64,000 nucleotides of DNA from Trichoplax adhaerens (GCF_000150275.1 NW_002060946.1:2685454-2749453); one strand, 5' to 3'. Positions 1 through 12,600 are shown, counted from the first letter of the stretch. A program made the numbers and translations. Notes: generated by a model not told the origin, from the letters alone.

Positions 1-201
1 TTCGAAAAATTCATCAGGATTCGATTCTATTCGTTCTAAAACTTGCAGCCGTCTAGCAAAGAGAGGTCGAGGAACTCCACCAAACGCTCCATGATTTAAA
101 AAAGTCATTTTTGGATCATACATGAAATCACAATCTCGAATCTCTTTCCCAAATTGTTTCTCATTTCCATCTTCATGAGTAAATGGCTTGTACATGTCCA
201 T
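1..201 (-). CDS. Class-V aminotransferase (isopenicillin-N-epimerase-like), N-terminal part, gene cut by window edge
   Basis: An open frame of 67 codons starts at an ATG at 199-201 and runs off the left edge. The peptide begins MDMYKPFTHEDG and contains FLNHGAFGGVPRP followed by an RRLQVLERIESNPDEFF helix. This is the typical N-terminus of PLP-dependent class-V aminotransferases of the isopenicillin-N-epimerase-like group, where the LNHGxFG segment lies near the active site. The PLP-binding lysine lies outside the window, so substrate and exact activity cannot be judged. Neither a signal peptide nor a splice site is seen in the visible part. The start fits well because it lies just before the first conserved block. 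Confidence 0.75.
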   Translation of the reverse strand, partial: MDMYKPFTHEDGNEKQFGKEIRDCDFMYDPKMTFLNHGAFGGVPRPLFARRLQVLERIESNPDEFFE

Positions 202-2818
202 ATTCTATCACAATTGGAAATTATAGACCCCGAAACAGCCGCCTAACAACGTTGATATAGCAGATATCACCGACTTACCGAGTGACACTCCCATATTTCT
301 TGATCGAAAACTTTACTAAAAGTGGATGTGTCCATCCATCTGTCTATGTCACTGTAACCTAAGTTACCTAACAACAGCTGGCTCGGTTCGGTTGCGGCTC
401 TTGATTCCTGCCAAGGTATGAGAATTTTTATTCATCTTTAGCATGAATTACTTACTCAAAAATAAATCGTATAAGTCTCTCATTTATCAGTAATCGCTGA
501 CAATATGACTTTGAAAAGGAAAGGAAAAATAGTTGTTATATTTGTACAATATGTTATCTGGTAGTTACTACAGTGTATAATAAATAATAAATAAATATAC
601 AGTAGTCTTACGGAGTATTAGTGACTCAAACAGTTTCAGCACATGACGTGAAGATGTAGCGAATGGATAGCTCTGATATGCTCCTACGTATTATTTTAAG
701 CCCTATCTCCTATTCTTACTTTACTGCATATAATTAGCAGCATTGTGTAGTATACTGAAACAGTAGAATATAGAAGTACAGTACACACAGGGTTAATATT
801 TAAACTATCCGTAAACGGTGCTACGAGATATCTTCAATCAACGTTCGAGTAACCGTTGATCTGAAAGTGCATAAAATATTTCGGATATTATTCATTACCT
901 GCACGTCAGATATTAAATCGATTTCTTGTAGTATTAGCAGCATCAGTAATAGCTTGCAGCAACGTTTGTGTTCGTTGAGGAAATCATAGAAGGAGCAAAA
1001 GCAGGTTGGCATCAAATGCAAATTTGGTAATAAAATCTTTTGTTATCATTATTTGTTATCGTCGCCAGTGTTTATACAGTGTATTGAGCCACGGATCGTA
1101 TGGCAGAGTGTCAAAACAAGTGCTGAAGGTTAAGCGAAAAAAAATTTAGAACTTGAGAAAGACGATCCTTTTGATAAATGCACTTCATCACTGATGAACT
1201 AGTCGGGTCATCATCAACTGAGAATTTGATATTTTGTTCTAAATGTAACCACAGGTATTTTGATAGCTCAACTTGTGCATATTCACAATTATGAGGTCTT
1301 ACAGTAATCAATTAATTAATTTAATACAATTTATAGTTAGACTATAAGCTACATTGCCCATACGGTAGGCGTCTTTCTAAGAGCAGAATAACTGCCTGTT
1401 GGGTATATTCGACTGAATTTTACTTTCCTATGTACAGTACTGTATGTAACTCAGAAGAACTTGTGGGAAACTACCGATAACGTATGATGAGCATTTTGAT
1501 GTTAAATTCGCAAATGTGATTGCTGTTATTGTGTCTGTACAAGCGATCACTAAATTTACTAGAGAAAGCAAAATTGTAAATTGTATCTTTGATTGATGGA
1601 GCTCGTGCATTTGGTCAGACTGAACTACATCTTGACGAACTCGTGATATATCTTTCCGACCACTTTGATTCACTGGTCATTTTTTATTTATCCTTTGCAC
1701 AGCCGCAGCTTGCTAGGTAATGACTTAATATAGTAGTTATAAGCCATTGTGCTACAGTATGTTAATTTAAAACAGGAGTTAATAATCTCTGATAAGATGG
1801 AATGAATAAACTACAGTAAAATTTCTGGATACAGTATACGGATATTCGTAGATATGTGTTACAAATTCCCTACTTTTGGTACGAAGAGCTAATTATAGTA
1901 AATAATTAATATACGACAGGGATCACTTTCATGCTTGCAGTATACTGGCACTGAAAGGTTATACAGATTGCAGACTAATCCCTGGTATAGTAAAATTAGA
2001 GGCTGCTAAAAAGGAGAAGAGTAATTTACTTAGCAGATTGATTAATTTAATGCATTTATTACTTATGGCTTATACAATGCATGCTGTACTCTAACAATGG
2101 TATTTTGCTGCCAGCTTGCTATGAAATACGAGTGTAATACTTCATTGCACAACGTAGGATTACGATTTACGAGTACGATCAATGACCATTGGACAGATAT
2201 GAGACCGAGCTGCCTCATTTATTTTTATTTAATTCTTGAATACAATATAAACATACAGTATTACGGAAGGGTAGTAACTAATTCTACTAGTCATCAATGT
2301 GATATCAGTAACATAACCGCTCTATAGCAGGCGGAAAACCTAAGTTTTGAACGTCTTGACACAAATAGTGTGCATTATTATTGATCATTTCGCATTCAAA
2401 TTGTCGTTGATTAATTTTGTGTGCAGACTAAATCGAATATTTAAAGATTAATTTCAATTAATGTATGGATCATTACAGAAATAGCATACTGTAGGTATAC
2501 CTTCGATGAATTAGTGTACTCACTGTGGCATCGAATGTGGTATAATTTTGCAGAATCATAGGTATTTGAATAAGAATGATATAGGTATAGTAAAACAATC
2601 GTTATTTCCATATCAATGCATTTAATTGATTATGACATCCAAGATTACGAATAGCATGCATTGCATGTCGCTATGATGGTGCTTTAACTAATCAGAGTCA
2701 TAGTTGATACCATTGCGAATCGATCGAATCTACACAATAGCCTTACTGTACTGTGTGTAGATTGAAAACTAATGCAAAATGACTGCATGCAAGCCATGTT
2801 ATGCATCTATTAACGTGA
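202..2818. other. Intergenic, AT-rich; possible exon fragments only
   Basis: This spacer holds the 5' flank of the aminotransferase gene and, at its right end, the 3' flank of MGMT. Several minus-strand open frames of 60-80 codons occur. Only the one at 1111-1297 has a usable acceptor, and it is listed separately. No RNA gene or mobile element was recognised. Confidence 0.4.
1111..1297 (-). CDS. Candidate terminal exon of an unrecognised gene
   Basis: A minus-strand acceptor (ctgtaag, ending at 1298) is followed by one base and 62 codons ending in TGA. The peptide has a balanced, non-AT-driven composition (for example YAQVELSKYLWLHLEQ and later DDDPTSSSVMKCIYQKDRL). I could not connect it to an upstream exon in a matching phase and do not recognise a family. 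It may be a chance open frame. Confidence 0.22.
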
Positions 2819-3337
2819 CTAACAACTTTGCTCATGCTTAATCAACCATTCCTTAGTTATACAGCCATTGTAAGAACTATAATTTCCTAAGCCGCCGTCA
2901 TTCTTAACAACCCGATGGCAAGGTATAACGATGGGCAAGTCATTTCTTTTCATAGCACTGCCAACTGCACGAGCTGCCCGATCTCTTCCAGCAAGAGATG
3001 CCAAGTCACCGTAAGAAATAGTCTTACCAGGACCGATTTCTTCAGTTAGTGTTTTATATACTTTACTAGTAAAACTGTCCTCGTCGAATGCAGGTAAAGG
3101 TAGCTCACTAGCGTTTAATGGCATCTGCTTGATATTATTAAAATAAGCCAGCATCCATTCTACGCATTTTTGCATCGGTGGAGAAAGTTGTTTGAAATCA
3201 CCGTCCAAACGAGCAACCTTGACACACTTGCCTTGGGCAGGCAGTATTTTGATCTTGTTTAAAATGCCAGCGCTTAATTGAATTCTTATTTTGCCTATAG
3301 GAACTAAGACTTCAGCCATTTCTATTTCGTCGTCCAT
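2819..3337 (-). CDS. MGMT: Methylated-DNA--protein-cysteine methyltransferase (O6-alkylguanine repair)
   Basis: The intronless 172-codon frame encodes a suicide enzyme that moves the O6-alkyl group of guanine onto its own cysteine, acting in the nucleus. The active site is IPCHRVV with Cys140. Before it lies the helix-turn-helix DNA-binding stretch (SYGDLASLAG, then AARAVGSAMKRN), with the arginine finger and the conserved Asn; GNYSSYNG follows. Length is near that of bacterial and invertebrate homologues (human about 207, with a longer tail). I chose the ATG at 3335-3337 because MDDEIEM aligns with human MDKDCEM. An in-frame ATG 26 codons upstream (3413-3415) would add a hydrophobic stretch without family support. 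The residue at human zinc ligand Cys5 is Ile here. The lack of introns is unusual for this window. Confidence 0.93.
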   Translation of the reverse strand: MDDEIEMAEVLVPIGKIRIQLSAGILNKIKILPAQGKCVKVARLDGDFKQLSPPMQKCVEWMLAYFNNIKQMPLNASELPLPAFDEDSFTSKVYKTLTEEIGPGKTISYGDLASLAGRDRAARAVGSAMKRNDLPIVIPCHRVVKNDGGLGNYSSYNGCITKEWLIKHEQSC

Positions 3338-3597
3338 GATGACTAACGTTGAAGATGGAAAGCAGCACGTCCGCGCGTTACTGGCTGCAAGCAAGCTCAA
3401 GCTTGTTATCAACAAACAATAGCCAATAAGGAGTGAAGTTGTTGGGGTGACGTAACATGCTACGAAATGATGTCAGTCAGCAAATACTGTACTGTACACC
3501 ATCGTCAGCACTAGAGACCCTTCAAAAATTCATCATATGGGAGAACCTAACTAAAAATGGTCTCTAGTCAGCACAATTCGATACAATCAAGGGCGTC
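3338..3597. promoter_or_regulatory. 5' flank of MGMT
   Basis: About 260 bases lie between the MGMT start and the first large GTAC-rich array. One small TACTGTACTGTAC tract lies near 3486. No TATA box or other defined promoter motif stands out. Confidence 0.25.
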
Positions 3598-4262
3598 ATT
3601 ACTGTGCTGTACAGTACACTGTACTGTGCATTGCAACGACTGTACACTACTGTACAGTGTACAGTACGTCTCTACAGTACGTCGTACTGTACAAAGTAGC
3701 CTTTGATAGTACAGTACTGTACAATACTGTCGAAAAATGGTGTCACGAACGAGTCACAATGCACTACAAATCAGTCGGAAATGCTGAAATACTGTAGGAC
3801 GTACTGTACAGTACTCGACGGTACCGTACAGTACGGTAAAATTTTCACTGTACTGTACTGTACTGTACTGTACAGTACAGTACGTTTCTACAGTACGTCG
3901 TACTGTACTGTACTGTACTGTACACTGTACTGTACAAAGCAGCCTTTGATAGTACTGTCGAAAACTGATGTCACGAACGAGTCACAATGCACTATAAATC
4001 AGGACGTACAGTACTCGACGGTATCCGTACAGTACTGTACTGTACGGTAAAATTTTCACTGTACTGTACAGTATCTGTATCAGAAGTCCATGGGTGATAC
4101 AGCACAGTACGTTTCTACAGTACGTCGTACTGTACTGTACTGTACAAAGCAGCATTTGATAGTACTGTCGAAAACTGATGGCACGAACGAGTCACAATGC
4201 ACTACAAATCAATCGGAAATGCCGAAATAGGACGCACTCGACGGTACAGTATAGTACTGCAC
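3598..4262. repeat. Three tandem copies of a ~220-bp unit with TACTG/CAGTA arrays
   Basis: The unit starts at CGT(C/T)TCTACAGTACGTCG at 3667, 3883 and 4110, so the periods are 216 and 227 bases. Each copy carries the same unique part (the AAAG(T/C)AGC(C/A)TTTGATAG block, the GTCACGAACGAGTCACAATG-type block, the CGACGGTA block). Between these, runs of period-5 TACTG or its complement CAGTA vary in length. The third copy is shorter and more diverged. An open frame over the first two copies (3703-4050) is a by-product of the 5-bp repeat. Confidence 0.85.
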
Positions 4263-4325
4263 CGTAAAATCTTCACTGTTGCTTCAAATCCAATCAGATT
4301 TCATCTTTCATCACGTGAAGAAAAT

Positions 4326-4481
4326 TTAAAATTGGCTTGACTGTTGTTGTCGATCGATATTAGCAATTTCTTGTTGTTCACGCCTTCCATTAATCAACTT
4401 GTCTACTTCGGTGGCTGCTTTCTTCTTGTCCAATCTATCTCCTTTTAAAGTTCTATCTTGGAAATGCACTTCCAGTTGATT
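4326..4481 (-). CDS. Candidate C-terminal exon, unrecognised hydrophilic tail
   Basis: The minus strand is open for about 50 codons to a TAA at 4326-4328. The peptide is rich in K, E, D, Q and R (VHFQDRTLKGDRLDKKKAA, then LINGRREQQEIANIDRQQQ). That is unlike chance translations of this AT-rich DNA, which are dominated by I, N, K, Y and F. I found no upstream exon that joins it in phase, and the family is not recognised. Confidence 0.28.
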   Translation of the reverse strand, partial: NQLEVHFQDRTLKGDRLDKKKAATEVDKLINGRREQQEIANIDRQQQSSQF

Positions 4482-6105
4482 TAATCAAGACACAGACTAA
4501 AGATTAAAACAAGCAAGTTCGTATTATACTGACGAAATTGGACATCAATCTCGCCATTAGCGACCATCCGCCAACATACAGTAGAACGCAGTCTTCCGCT
4601 TGTCCATTGACACATTTCTCCGATCTATTACCAATAATCGTTTCAAAGCAATCAACAGTCCGATCCTATTTACTTGTATAAAATACAGGCTGAAATCATC
4701 GTTATAGCAAGATAGTAAATTGTTTAAAATAATCGGCATGACTACCAAGGCTACAGGTAAATGAATTCGGTAGAGTATGTAAATATTGTATAGCTATGAG
4801 CCGACAGGTTCGTACGGTTTGGGGTGTTGCCGCGGCAATATTCTATCCTTCTGGTGTCAATAGACAAAATAGCTGTTGAAATTAGGCAGTTATTATCATC
4901 GAATATGAAACGAATAATAAACAAATAACTATATTCTACAGTAGGATCAAATATGGATATCCGATTCCAACAATATTAATATAATTAATAATTATAATGA
5001 GTTAATGGCAGTAAGTGCTGTTGTGAAATCATTCACTCAGTATCTACTACTATATCTACTGTACCTGCTTACTGTACCTATGGAGAATACTGGACAGCCT
5101 AAATACCTTGAGATCATCTACTTCTGGCGGTTGCTATACTACAGTATAGCGTCCTAAGCTCTATAAAGTTGATATTGGATTAGATAAATACTACGGTACT
5201 ATGAAATGATACATAGTGTCAGTTTTTGATATAGTTTGCCAAATCCTCAATTAAATAATCGTTCAATACATAATTCGTATCACTGAACATCGTCTAAAAA
5301 CGTATATATGAGTACCCCTATGTGCTTACGGGCGTACACGTCTCTTTTTTAAGCTACTCTGTACCTATTCTTTGCTACATTATACATATAGCAAGGTTAT
5401 AACAGTCAATGATGCATTACGTTACATTTAATGAAGATGTTAGCTGACATACTACTGTCCTCTATTTAGTAATTGGAAGCTATTTATTACAAGTACGAAG
5501 TAATAGTTAAAGTAATACAATATTATTAGTAATCGCCTCTTGACGTGTTATTCATTATAGCTTAGAAAGAACTGAAGTATGAATTTTTGATCTCACCTTT
5601 TAGACTTCAAGCTTTCTACTAGTGAAAATGAATGGTCAGAATTCGAGGAGAGTAAGTTTTCTTATACAGTAAAATTTTTATCATGCTTCAATTACTTTAC
5701 TTTATTGTTAATGAAATGCAGATGTTAAGCCAATTCTTCTAAAAGCGGTTTATTGTTATTAAAATTGACAATTTACAACATGTTGGACGTAACACTACGT
5801 TGTAATATCAGCGTAATAAATTTAATGCAGTATACTACATTTATAACAAATGTACTACATATTTTCGCCCACGTAGAAATACATTCTGAATTATCTTATT
5901 TAAGTTAGTGACAAGTTAAGGTTAATGAATATGTTCTTTATTATTAATATCATGGCGTACAATAGCTACGGGTAGATGCTGACACTAAGAATAATTTTAA
6001 CGTACCTTCCAGTGCATACTACAGTAACAAACGAGCGACTCCTTTATTTCTAAAGCAGTTATTTATTGTTTTTATGCTAGCACTCATTTATTTCTTATCC
6101 GTAAT
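4482..6105. other. Intergenic, no gene recognised
   Basis: AT-rich spacer between the repeat block and the GTSE1-like gene. A minus-strand stretch around 4530-4750 is open in more than one frame, but no consistent exon emerges. A sequence resembling a start codon followed by a donor at about 5629-5653 cannot be joined in phase to the next gene. Confidence 0.35.
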
Positions 6106-8403
6106 ATGTCTCTACTAGACGTGACCAATATTGCAGACGAACAATATGATTTCGACCTAAAATTCTCTCCCGTTCAGAATTTAAAGTAAGAATCTTACAA
6201 GGCCGTACTTGTGATATCTAGCCCCAGTCAAATTAAATTATATAAAAATAAAGTGATTAATATACTGTCATACAAGTGTATCATAGATTATTTGTGCACT
6301 AATTATTCTAGTAGTAAAGTGGAAGAATTACCTTCTAATACTGGCGACAAGGATGAAGTAGACGAGGAAGATGATGATGATGAAGATGTCTTTTTCGGAC
6401 CTGTAGGCCACAAAGAGCGATGTCTTAAAGCTGCTTTAGAACAGAATAAAGTTGAATCAGGTAGTCCTTTAAATGGTCGACAAGTAGTTGAACTATTTAA
6501 GGAAGCTACGTCGATAGCAGTGCAAATAGAACAAAACCAGAAAGGAAATAAATATACACCAACAATACGGACAACCAATAATACCAGGAGATCGTTACCC
6601 ATAAGCACTAATACTTCACAATTAAGTCAAACAAATAATGTCTTAAAAAGAAAGAGTGATCAATTATCAGCAGAAATAGTTAGCAATCAGTTACTCTCAA
6701 GTACTGTTGAGATGGAGAAAACAAACGCTAACACGTTTGGAAAAGTCACGAATTCTAGTGTGTCTAGCAGCCGTCGAGTATCAAAATTGCCAAAGTTCGC
6801 CACAGAAAATGTAAAAAAAAATGCATTTGACTCAGTAAGTTAATTAATCTTATTACTGATTATTTATTGCTATTGATACCAAATGAAGAGCTTAGGATAT
6901 TTATGCAATGTGAATTACTAACACTATATCGAACTGTTACACTTTTGCTAAGCCTGCCCTTGCTTGTCCAAGTTACGTATGTGATGTAAAATCGACTATT
7001 GGTGCAGTAAAATTAAACCTCAATTTCGATGATGTGAAGCAAGGGAATGTTAGTACTTTGATTTATTACTTAAGTAGTTGGTAATACAATAATTACAAAT
7101 GATCTGTATAACTGTTTAACTAGATTGTTCAAGCCGATGTGACTACAACTATGTCAGATACAGTTTCAGAAAGTAAAAGCAATACTCCAAATACTGATAG
7201 GTAAATTCAATCACAGCTGAAATTATGATAATCAAAACTGTTTAAAAAGTATTAATGACACATTTGCCTCATTTTTAAACATTGTTACTTAGTTTGGCAG
7301 CTGAAAAAACTATTAAGGTTAGTTAAATACAACGATACTTATATCAGCTGCAGTTACTCTGCTACTTTATACGATGCTTTATGATGATGCCTTAATGAGC
7401 ATGCTTGAAAAATATTGCAATCATGTAGTATTTATGAAATTGTAAGCATTCTGGTAGCCATAGAGCATAGAGTTATATGATGATATACGCTATTCCTTTA
7501 CTCTTGCTAAATTTAATAGATACCAACCATCAAAAATAACCAAAAGTCGATCCCGATTGCCGCTACCAAGTCTCAATTTAGTAAATTACCGAGAATGGCT
7601 GGCAGAGCTACAAATCTTAAACTGAAATACAGCAAGATACCGACAAATTCTTGTACTGGAAGAGCTCCTTTGAAAGCTTTTAACGGCGCTGCTAAAACTC
7701 AAATACCTCCAGTAAACAAACACAACATAATTAAGGCTGCGGATAGTAGTAGTTCAACTGCTACTACAGATTCTGTTTCAAACGCCAACAATCATGTTAA
7801 CGCTTATCCTACCAATGAAGTAGCTGATAAGACTACAATCCATGTCGAAACTAATAATATCAATAAAACAGACATGGATAATGAAAAAAAACCTGAAGTA
7901 TCCGTAGACGTTCTATTGGACTTCTCAAGTAAAAATTGTGAATCAAATGTCAACTCCGAAACTAATAGTATCAATAAAACAGACATGGATAATGAAAAAA
8001 AACCTGAAGTATCCGTAGACGTTCTATTGGACTTCTCAAGTAAAAATTGTGAATCAAATGTCAACTCCTCAGAAGCTTCATGCGTAAGTATAATAAAATT
8101 AGAATTGTTACCTTAGTATAATATTAGAATCTTTATAGATTTGATTAGATTTTAATAGAATTTATCGCACCTTAGGCAAATCTGATAGACTTTGAGGCTG
8201 ACATACCGCCGCCTCAGGTACAAAATTTCATAAATAATTGTACAGATTATTATGTTTTATAATTTAAATCAGTACATTCAACCTTTGCGATAAAAATGAT
8301 ACCATTTAAATTGTAGACGCAACTGGATAACACAAAAGGCAAAAGTAAAGAAGAAAGTATCGAGAAAGAGAACGTGGCAGTAGATTTACTTATTTCCATT
8401 TAA
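6106..8403 (+). CDS. GTSE1: GTSE1-like protein (G2 and S phase-expressed 1 homologue)
   Basis: Exons: 6106-6185, 6312-6834, 6953-about 7006 (donor uncertain), 7124-7200, 7293-7317, 7520-8083, 8176-8217, 8317-8403; about 483 aa. The N-terminal box is diagnostic: an acidic run, then DVFFGPVGHKERC, then a QVVELFKEAxxIAVQIE helix as in vertebrate GTSE1. A basic Ser/Thr-rich middle follows (KLPRMAGRATNLKLKYSK), consistent with microtubule binding. Clathrin-box-like motifs come next (VLLDF twice, LIDFE once), then an EKENVAVDLL tail like the vertebrate end. GTSE1 binds microtubules and clathrin heavy chain at the mitotic spindle and restrains MCAK and p53 in vertebrates; here these roles are inferred. 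The exon-2 acceptor is a tandem TAGTAG, so two products differing by one codon are possible. Confidence 0.82.
7847..8068 (+). repeat. 111-bp in-frame tandem duplication inside the GTSE1-like gene
   Basis: Two adjacent copies, 7847-7957 and 7958-8068, are 111 bases each. Reading them side by side I see a single base difference (AATAAT versus AATAGT near the start). Each encodes 37 residues including VDVLLDFSSKN, so the event doubles a clathrin-box-like motif without breaking the frame. Confidence 0.95.
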
Positions 8404-9628
8404 CTGATCTCCTTATAATCACCAAAACGACAGGGAATGATTACAATATATGCCTCTACTTACTTCTACCTCGTCTCTTAATTTACAATGGAAAGATTTC
8501 ATGAGGCTTACGATATATTTTTAAGGACTGAAAGTAGTACTCGTAAAGTAAGCTGCTTCATAAATAAATATTACTTGTAATGAATCCTTTACAATTCATC
8601 ATGAAATTTCCGTAGTGTAACCAGTATAATTACCTACTTGGGTTTCAAATTCGTAGTGTAAACATTTGATTATTTTACACTATAAAGTATCGATGCTCTA
8701 AAGTTGATTGTACTCATTCATTTTTGCAAGTAACCGATGATTATGCCTGATTACTACAGTTATATAACTATTTTGTAACGTTCCCACGAATAGTAATGTA
8801 AAATTTTGAAACATGTATATTTTTTACCATGATACATACACGACTATGTATAGCTTGAGATTTAAAGTGGTAATAGACCAATAAGACCTTTATGCAGTTA
8901 TTGTGGATTAATGGGTTTCAGTTTGAGTAAACTCTGAATTGTTGAAGTAATGGTTCTAATAAATTATGCACCAAATAATCTTGAAATAATCTAAGAAAAC
9001 TTTTCAATGTTATTAGTTTTATTTTTATTTCACTCTTTTCTTGCATGTCAAATACAATACAGCAACACAAAAAGTAGATCGTAGTTACAAACATAACCTC
9101 GTCCATACTAATAAAAATTAATGAAGTATGACTTACAAGATGCTGCATGTCTCCTTATGTATATGCATTAATTTGCTGACAGCGTTTTGGTTACATTTTG
9201 CAGAGACATAAAACGCAGCTGTGAACGTCCGATAGTGAAATAGTCAGATTTTTACTAAAATTAATTTGACATTGCTTAATCACCAATTGCAAATCTAATT
9301 AACATTCGGAAAAATTGAACCGTAAATGTAGTAACCATAATTCAGGATGTTAAAGCTGCCAGCAAAATCAAAATATATTAATAGAGTAACATTAACTTCA
9401 CTATGCATAACTCGAAGATTGATAGCAGCAATATGTGCCATTGTAGACGAATAACTCAAACGATAGAAGTAACGCCTTGCGAAACTTTGTAACTAGCAGA
9501 ACAGCATAGTTAAGCGTACAATCTCTGACGCTCTACAAAAATTAAGCTGTTCTATACTGTAAATTATCATTGATAGTTTCCACCATATCAACATTTTACT
9601 ACGTTTGAGTTATCAACACAAAATTCTA
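8404..9628. other. Intergenic between convergent GTSE1-like and SEC13 genes
   Basis: The 3' flanks of both genes meet here. The sequence is plain AT-rich DNA with scattered chance open frames, and no third gene, array or RNA gene was recognised. Confidence 0.45.
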
Positions 9629-12600
9629 TTATTCTTGTTTTTCCGTCTCTTCCGTAACTTCAGTTTTTTTAACATCATCAATACAGACCCAATCGCCGTT
9701 GAGACCTTCCTTCCAGAGACTCACCTGAAACATAGTTAATATAATTTCATCAATACGAACATGAGCATTTCCGAAGAATATATAACCATCACATAAAACT
9801 GAATACCAAACCATACCTTATTATCGCTTGAGGAAACGGCCAGAATGTTCCCAGTAACAGACCAGCTTACGTGCCATATAGGTTTATCAAGTTGAAGTAA
9901 AATCTGAAATGTGCATTCAATTATATTTATGTCATAATCAAAACTAAAATATTTGAACAAAACTTTTTAAAGATACAAGTTGCAAATGGCAGTGAAGGCT
10001 TTTACAAGATTATTTTCTGTATACCTTAGAAGTCCATTCTCTCTCCGAATTGTCTTCTTCCTTTGTCCAAATTATTACACGTCCATCCTATAGAAGTAAT
10101 AGAACAACGATTTTAAAACTTTTACCCAATCCTAAGAGTTTACAGCAAAAATATTTTTTTACGCACCTCTCCACAACTAGCAATTGTACTGACTGATACA
10201 CCAATATTAGGAGCCCAAGCTACATCTCTTACCCAATCGCTGTGACCATCTAACGATTGATCTAGCTTCCACTCACCATCAATTTCCCTTCAATAACCAA
10301 TATCGCATTAATTATAGTTATCTGTTTGGGAATTGACGATTACAGATACTTACTTCCATATATTCACTTTATAGTCGCAACCTCCAGTAACTAATCTTTT
10401 CACATTAGGCTTCGGATCTCCTTCTGTATTCTATTTTGTAAGTAAATAAGAATCATTAATCAACTTGTGGGATTCATTATCAATACAAAGAAAACTTACA
10501 TCGAACAGAGATCCTGCGTCCACAGATGGAGCCCAACTGACTGCGTTGCAGCCAATCTGAGAAAATATCAATGTTAAGCATATTTAAGGCGAGAAATACT
10601 TCATCGTCGGATTGAATTAAGTAAGATAAGGTATACCGTGTGAGCATTGCTAATTTTCTTTGCCGACCAGTTGCCGTCTAAGAAAGAGTTCAATTTTGTT
10701 ATTAAAATAAAGCATATGGATATCATCACAAAGGACAAACATAAAGAATTAATCTTCAATTCGTATTTATTGCTAATTGATAGATTAGAAATACAATAAA
10801 TTATGTATTAATTATGCCGATAATCATTCCACAGTAGTAATAAATGCTACCTGTGTTTGAGATGATAGCGATAGAACCATCAGATGATCCACTAGCTAGG
10901 ATGATACCATATTCAATCGGAGCCCAACATACCGAATTTACTATATATTAAATATAACGTAACTGGAACTGAGTACAGTATCATAGAAATTAAATATCCG
11001 ACCCGAAGGCTGAGCACACGATTAGAAGGCGGTTAAAATATAAATTAAATTTACCTGACGAATCGTGCCCAGTGTATGTGTATAAATTGCTCCATTTCTT
11101 ATTATTTTCAGCCCAAATGATAACCTAAATTATGAACATAAAGTTACTACCTTACGAAATTGTATCTAGGCAGGCAAATGTAGTGCTAATAGTGCTCACC
11201 TTGCAATCATAAGAGCAAGACGCAAGTAAGTTACCAAACATTGGATGTGACCAAGCCACTTGCCAAACAGGTCCCTCGTGACTGACATTAATATCAAATT
11301 GATATTAGCCAATATTTTAGCGCAAACATTTTAAAATCAAATAACAGCAAATTGCAAATGCGACATTGTAGGCTGTAACGCAAAACGCATGTACAGTACA
11401 GTACAGTTCATGGCGATTAGCTGACATGGTGAAGAAGAGCAGCAATAGTAGAATTTCCTTCGTACATGTCATGCTCGATCTCATGTTATCCAATTCCTAA
11501 CATCTAATCTAATACATACTTTATCAAGGTAGACGATAAGAAATACTGGCCATTTTGATCAACATCAAATACGCGAATGGATCGATCAGAGGAACACGTA
11601 GCCAGTCTCTTTCCATAATAGTCGAGCTGCGCATCGTGCTGCAAGTAATTAAAGTTGGTATTTAAGAATCTGTGATTTCATAGTAAGGAACTTTCCATTC
11701 TATTGATTTAACATGAATAGGTTTACAATATACAGAAGTAGGAAAGCGACTACGAGCACGATTTTGAACCTATTTTTGTAGATCGCTGTGATATCTATAG
11801 TTTAAGCTTTGCTTTAAGCTATAACAATACTGTATTGAGTACATATGCGTATACTGTACGTATACGCAAGAGTCGTTGATTCCATAGTACTGTACACGAA
11901 AAGGGTTTACAATATGTAGATGCAAGTAAGTACGTCAGTACGGCTAGGACTTCATCACAAGTTATGTTGAGCGTTTTACAAAGTCACTAGTAGCAGCTAC
12001 TACCTCAACCTTAAGCTTTTACAATGTATTGTTATGCAATACTTAATTTTAATGATCCATAGCATGTACTCGCCCTATTTATTAAAAGTCTGCAATTTGA
12101 TAGCAACGAACTTTTCGTGTTTTTGCTATTGATTAAGTCGAAAAGGTATATATACAATATACGGAGACAAATTACACAATCTTGAACGTTCTACAAGGTG
12201 ATTAGTAACAGTTACGATATGACTTCCACTTGAAGTTTCAATAAGACCAGGTAGTCAATACGTTTGATTAAATAACGTAATAGTATACTGTAGTAAGCTT
12301 TTACAAGTAGTGTACTCCAATGGCTAGCAGGCCATTCTACGCAGGCATCGAGATTACTCAACGTATCCAAACACCAGTACAAGTATTGCTTGTATTGACG
12401 AAACTCGTTGTAATGTAGAAGGAAAAAAGAGTTTTTTCTGTTACTTTATAATATTATTCAATACACATGACAGACAATACAGTAGCTCTACCTCTATCCA
12501 TCATTACAAGATGCTTAGACTGAATAATAATGAAAACGAATTGATCATTTTACCATTCCAAAGGTGCTTAGCGAATGAAAAGAGTCAAGAAAAGAGTGCA

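Noticed and set aside
3338-3415. N-terminal extension of MGMT from an upstream in-frame ATG
   Set aside because: The extra 26 residues have no counterpart in the family, and the downstream Met aligns with known starts.
3703-4050. 115-codon plus-strand open frame
   Set aside because: It runs through the triplicated GTAC-rich block and owes its length to the repeat period.
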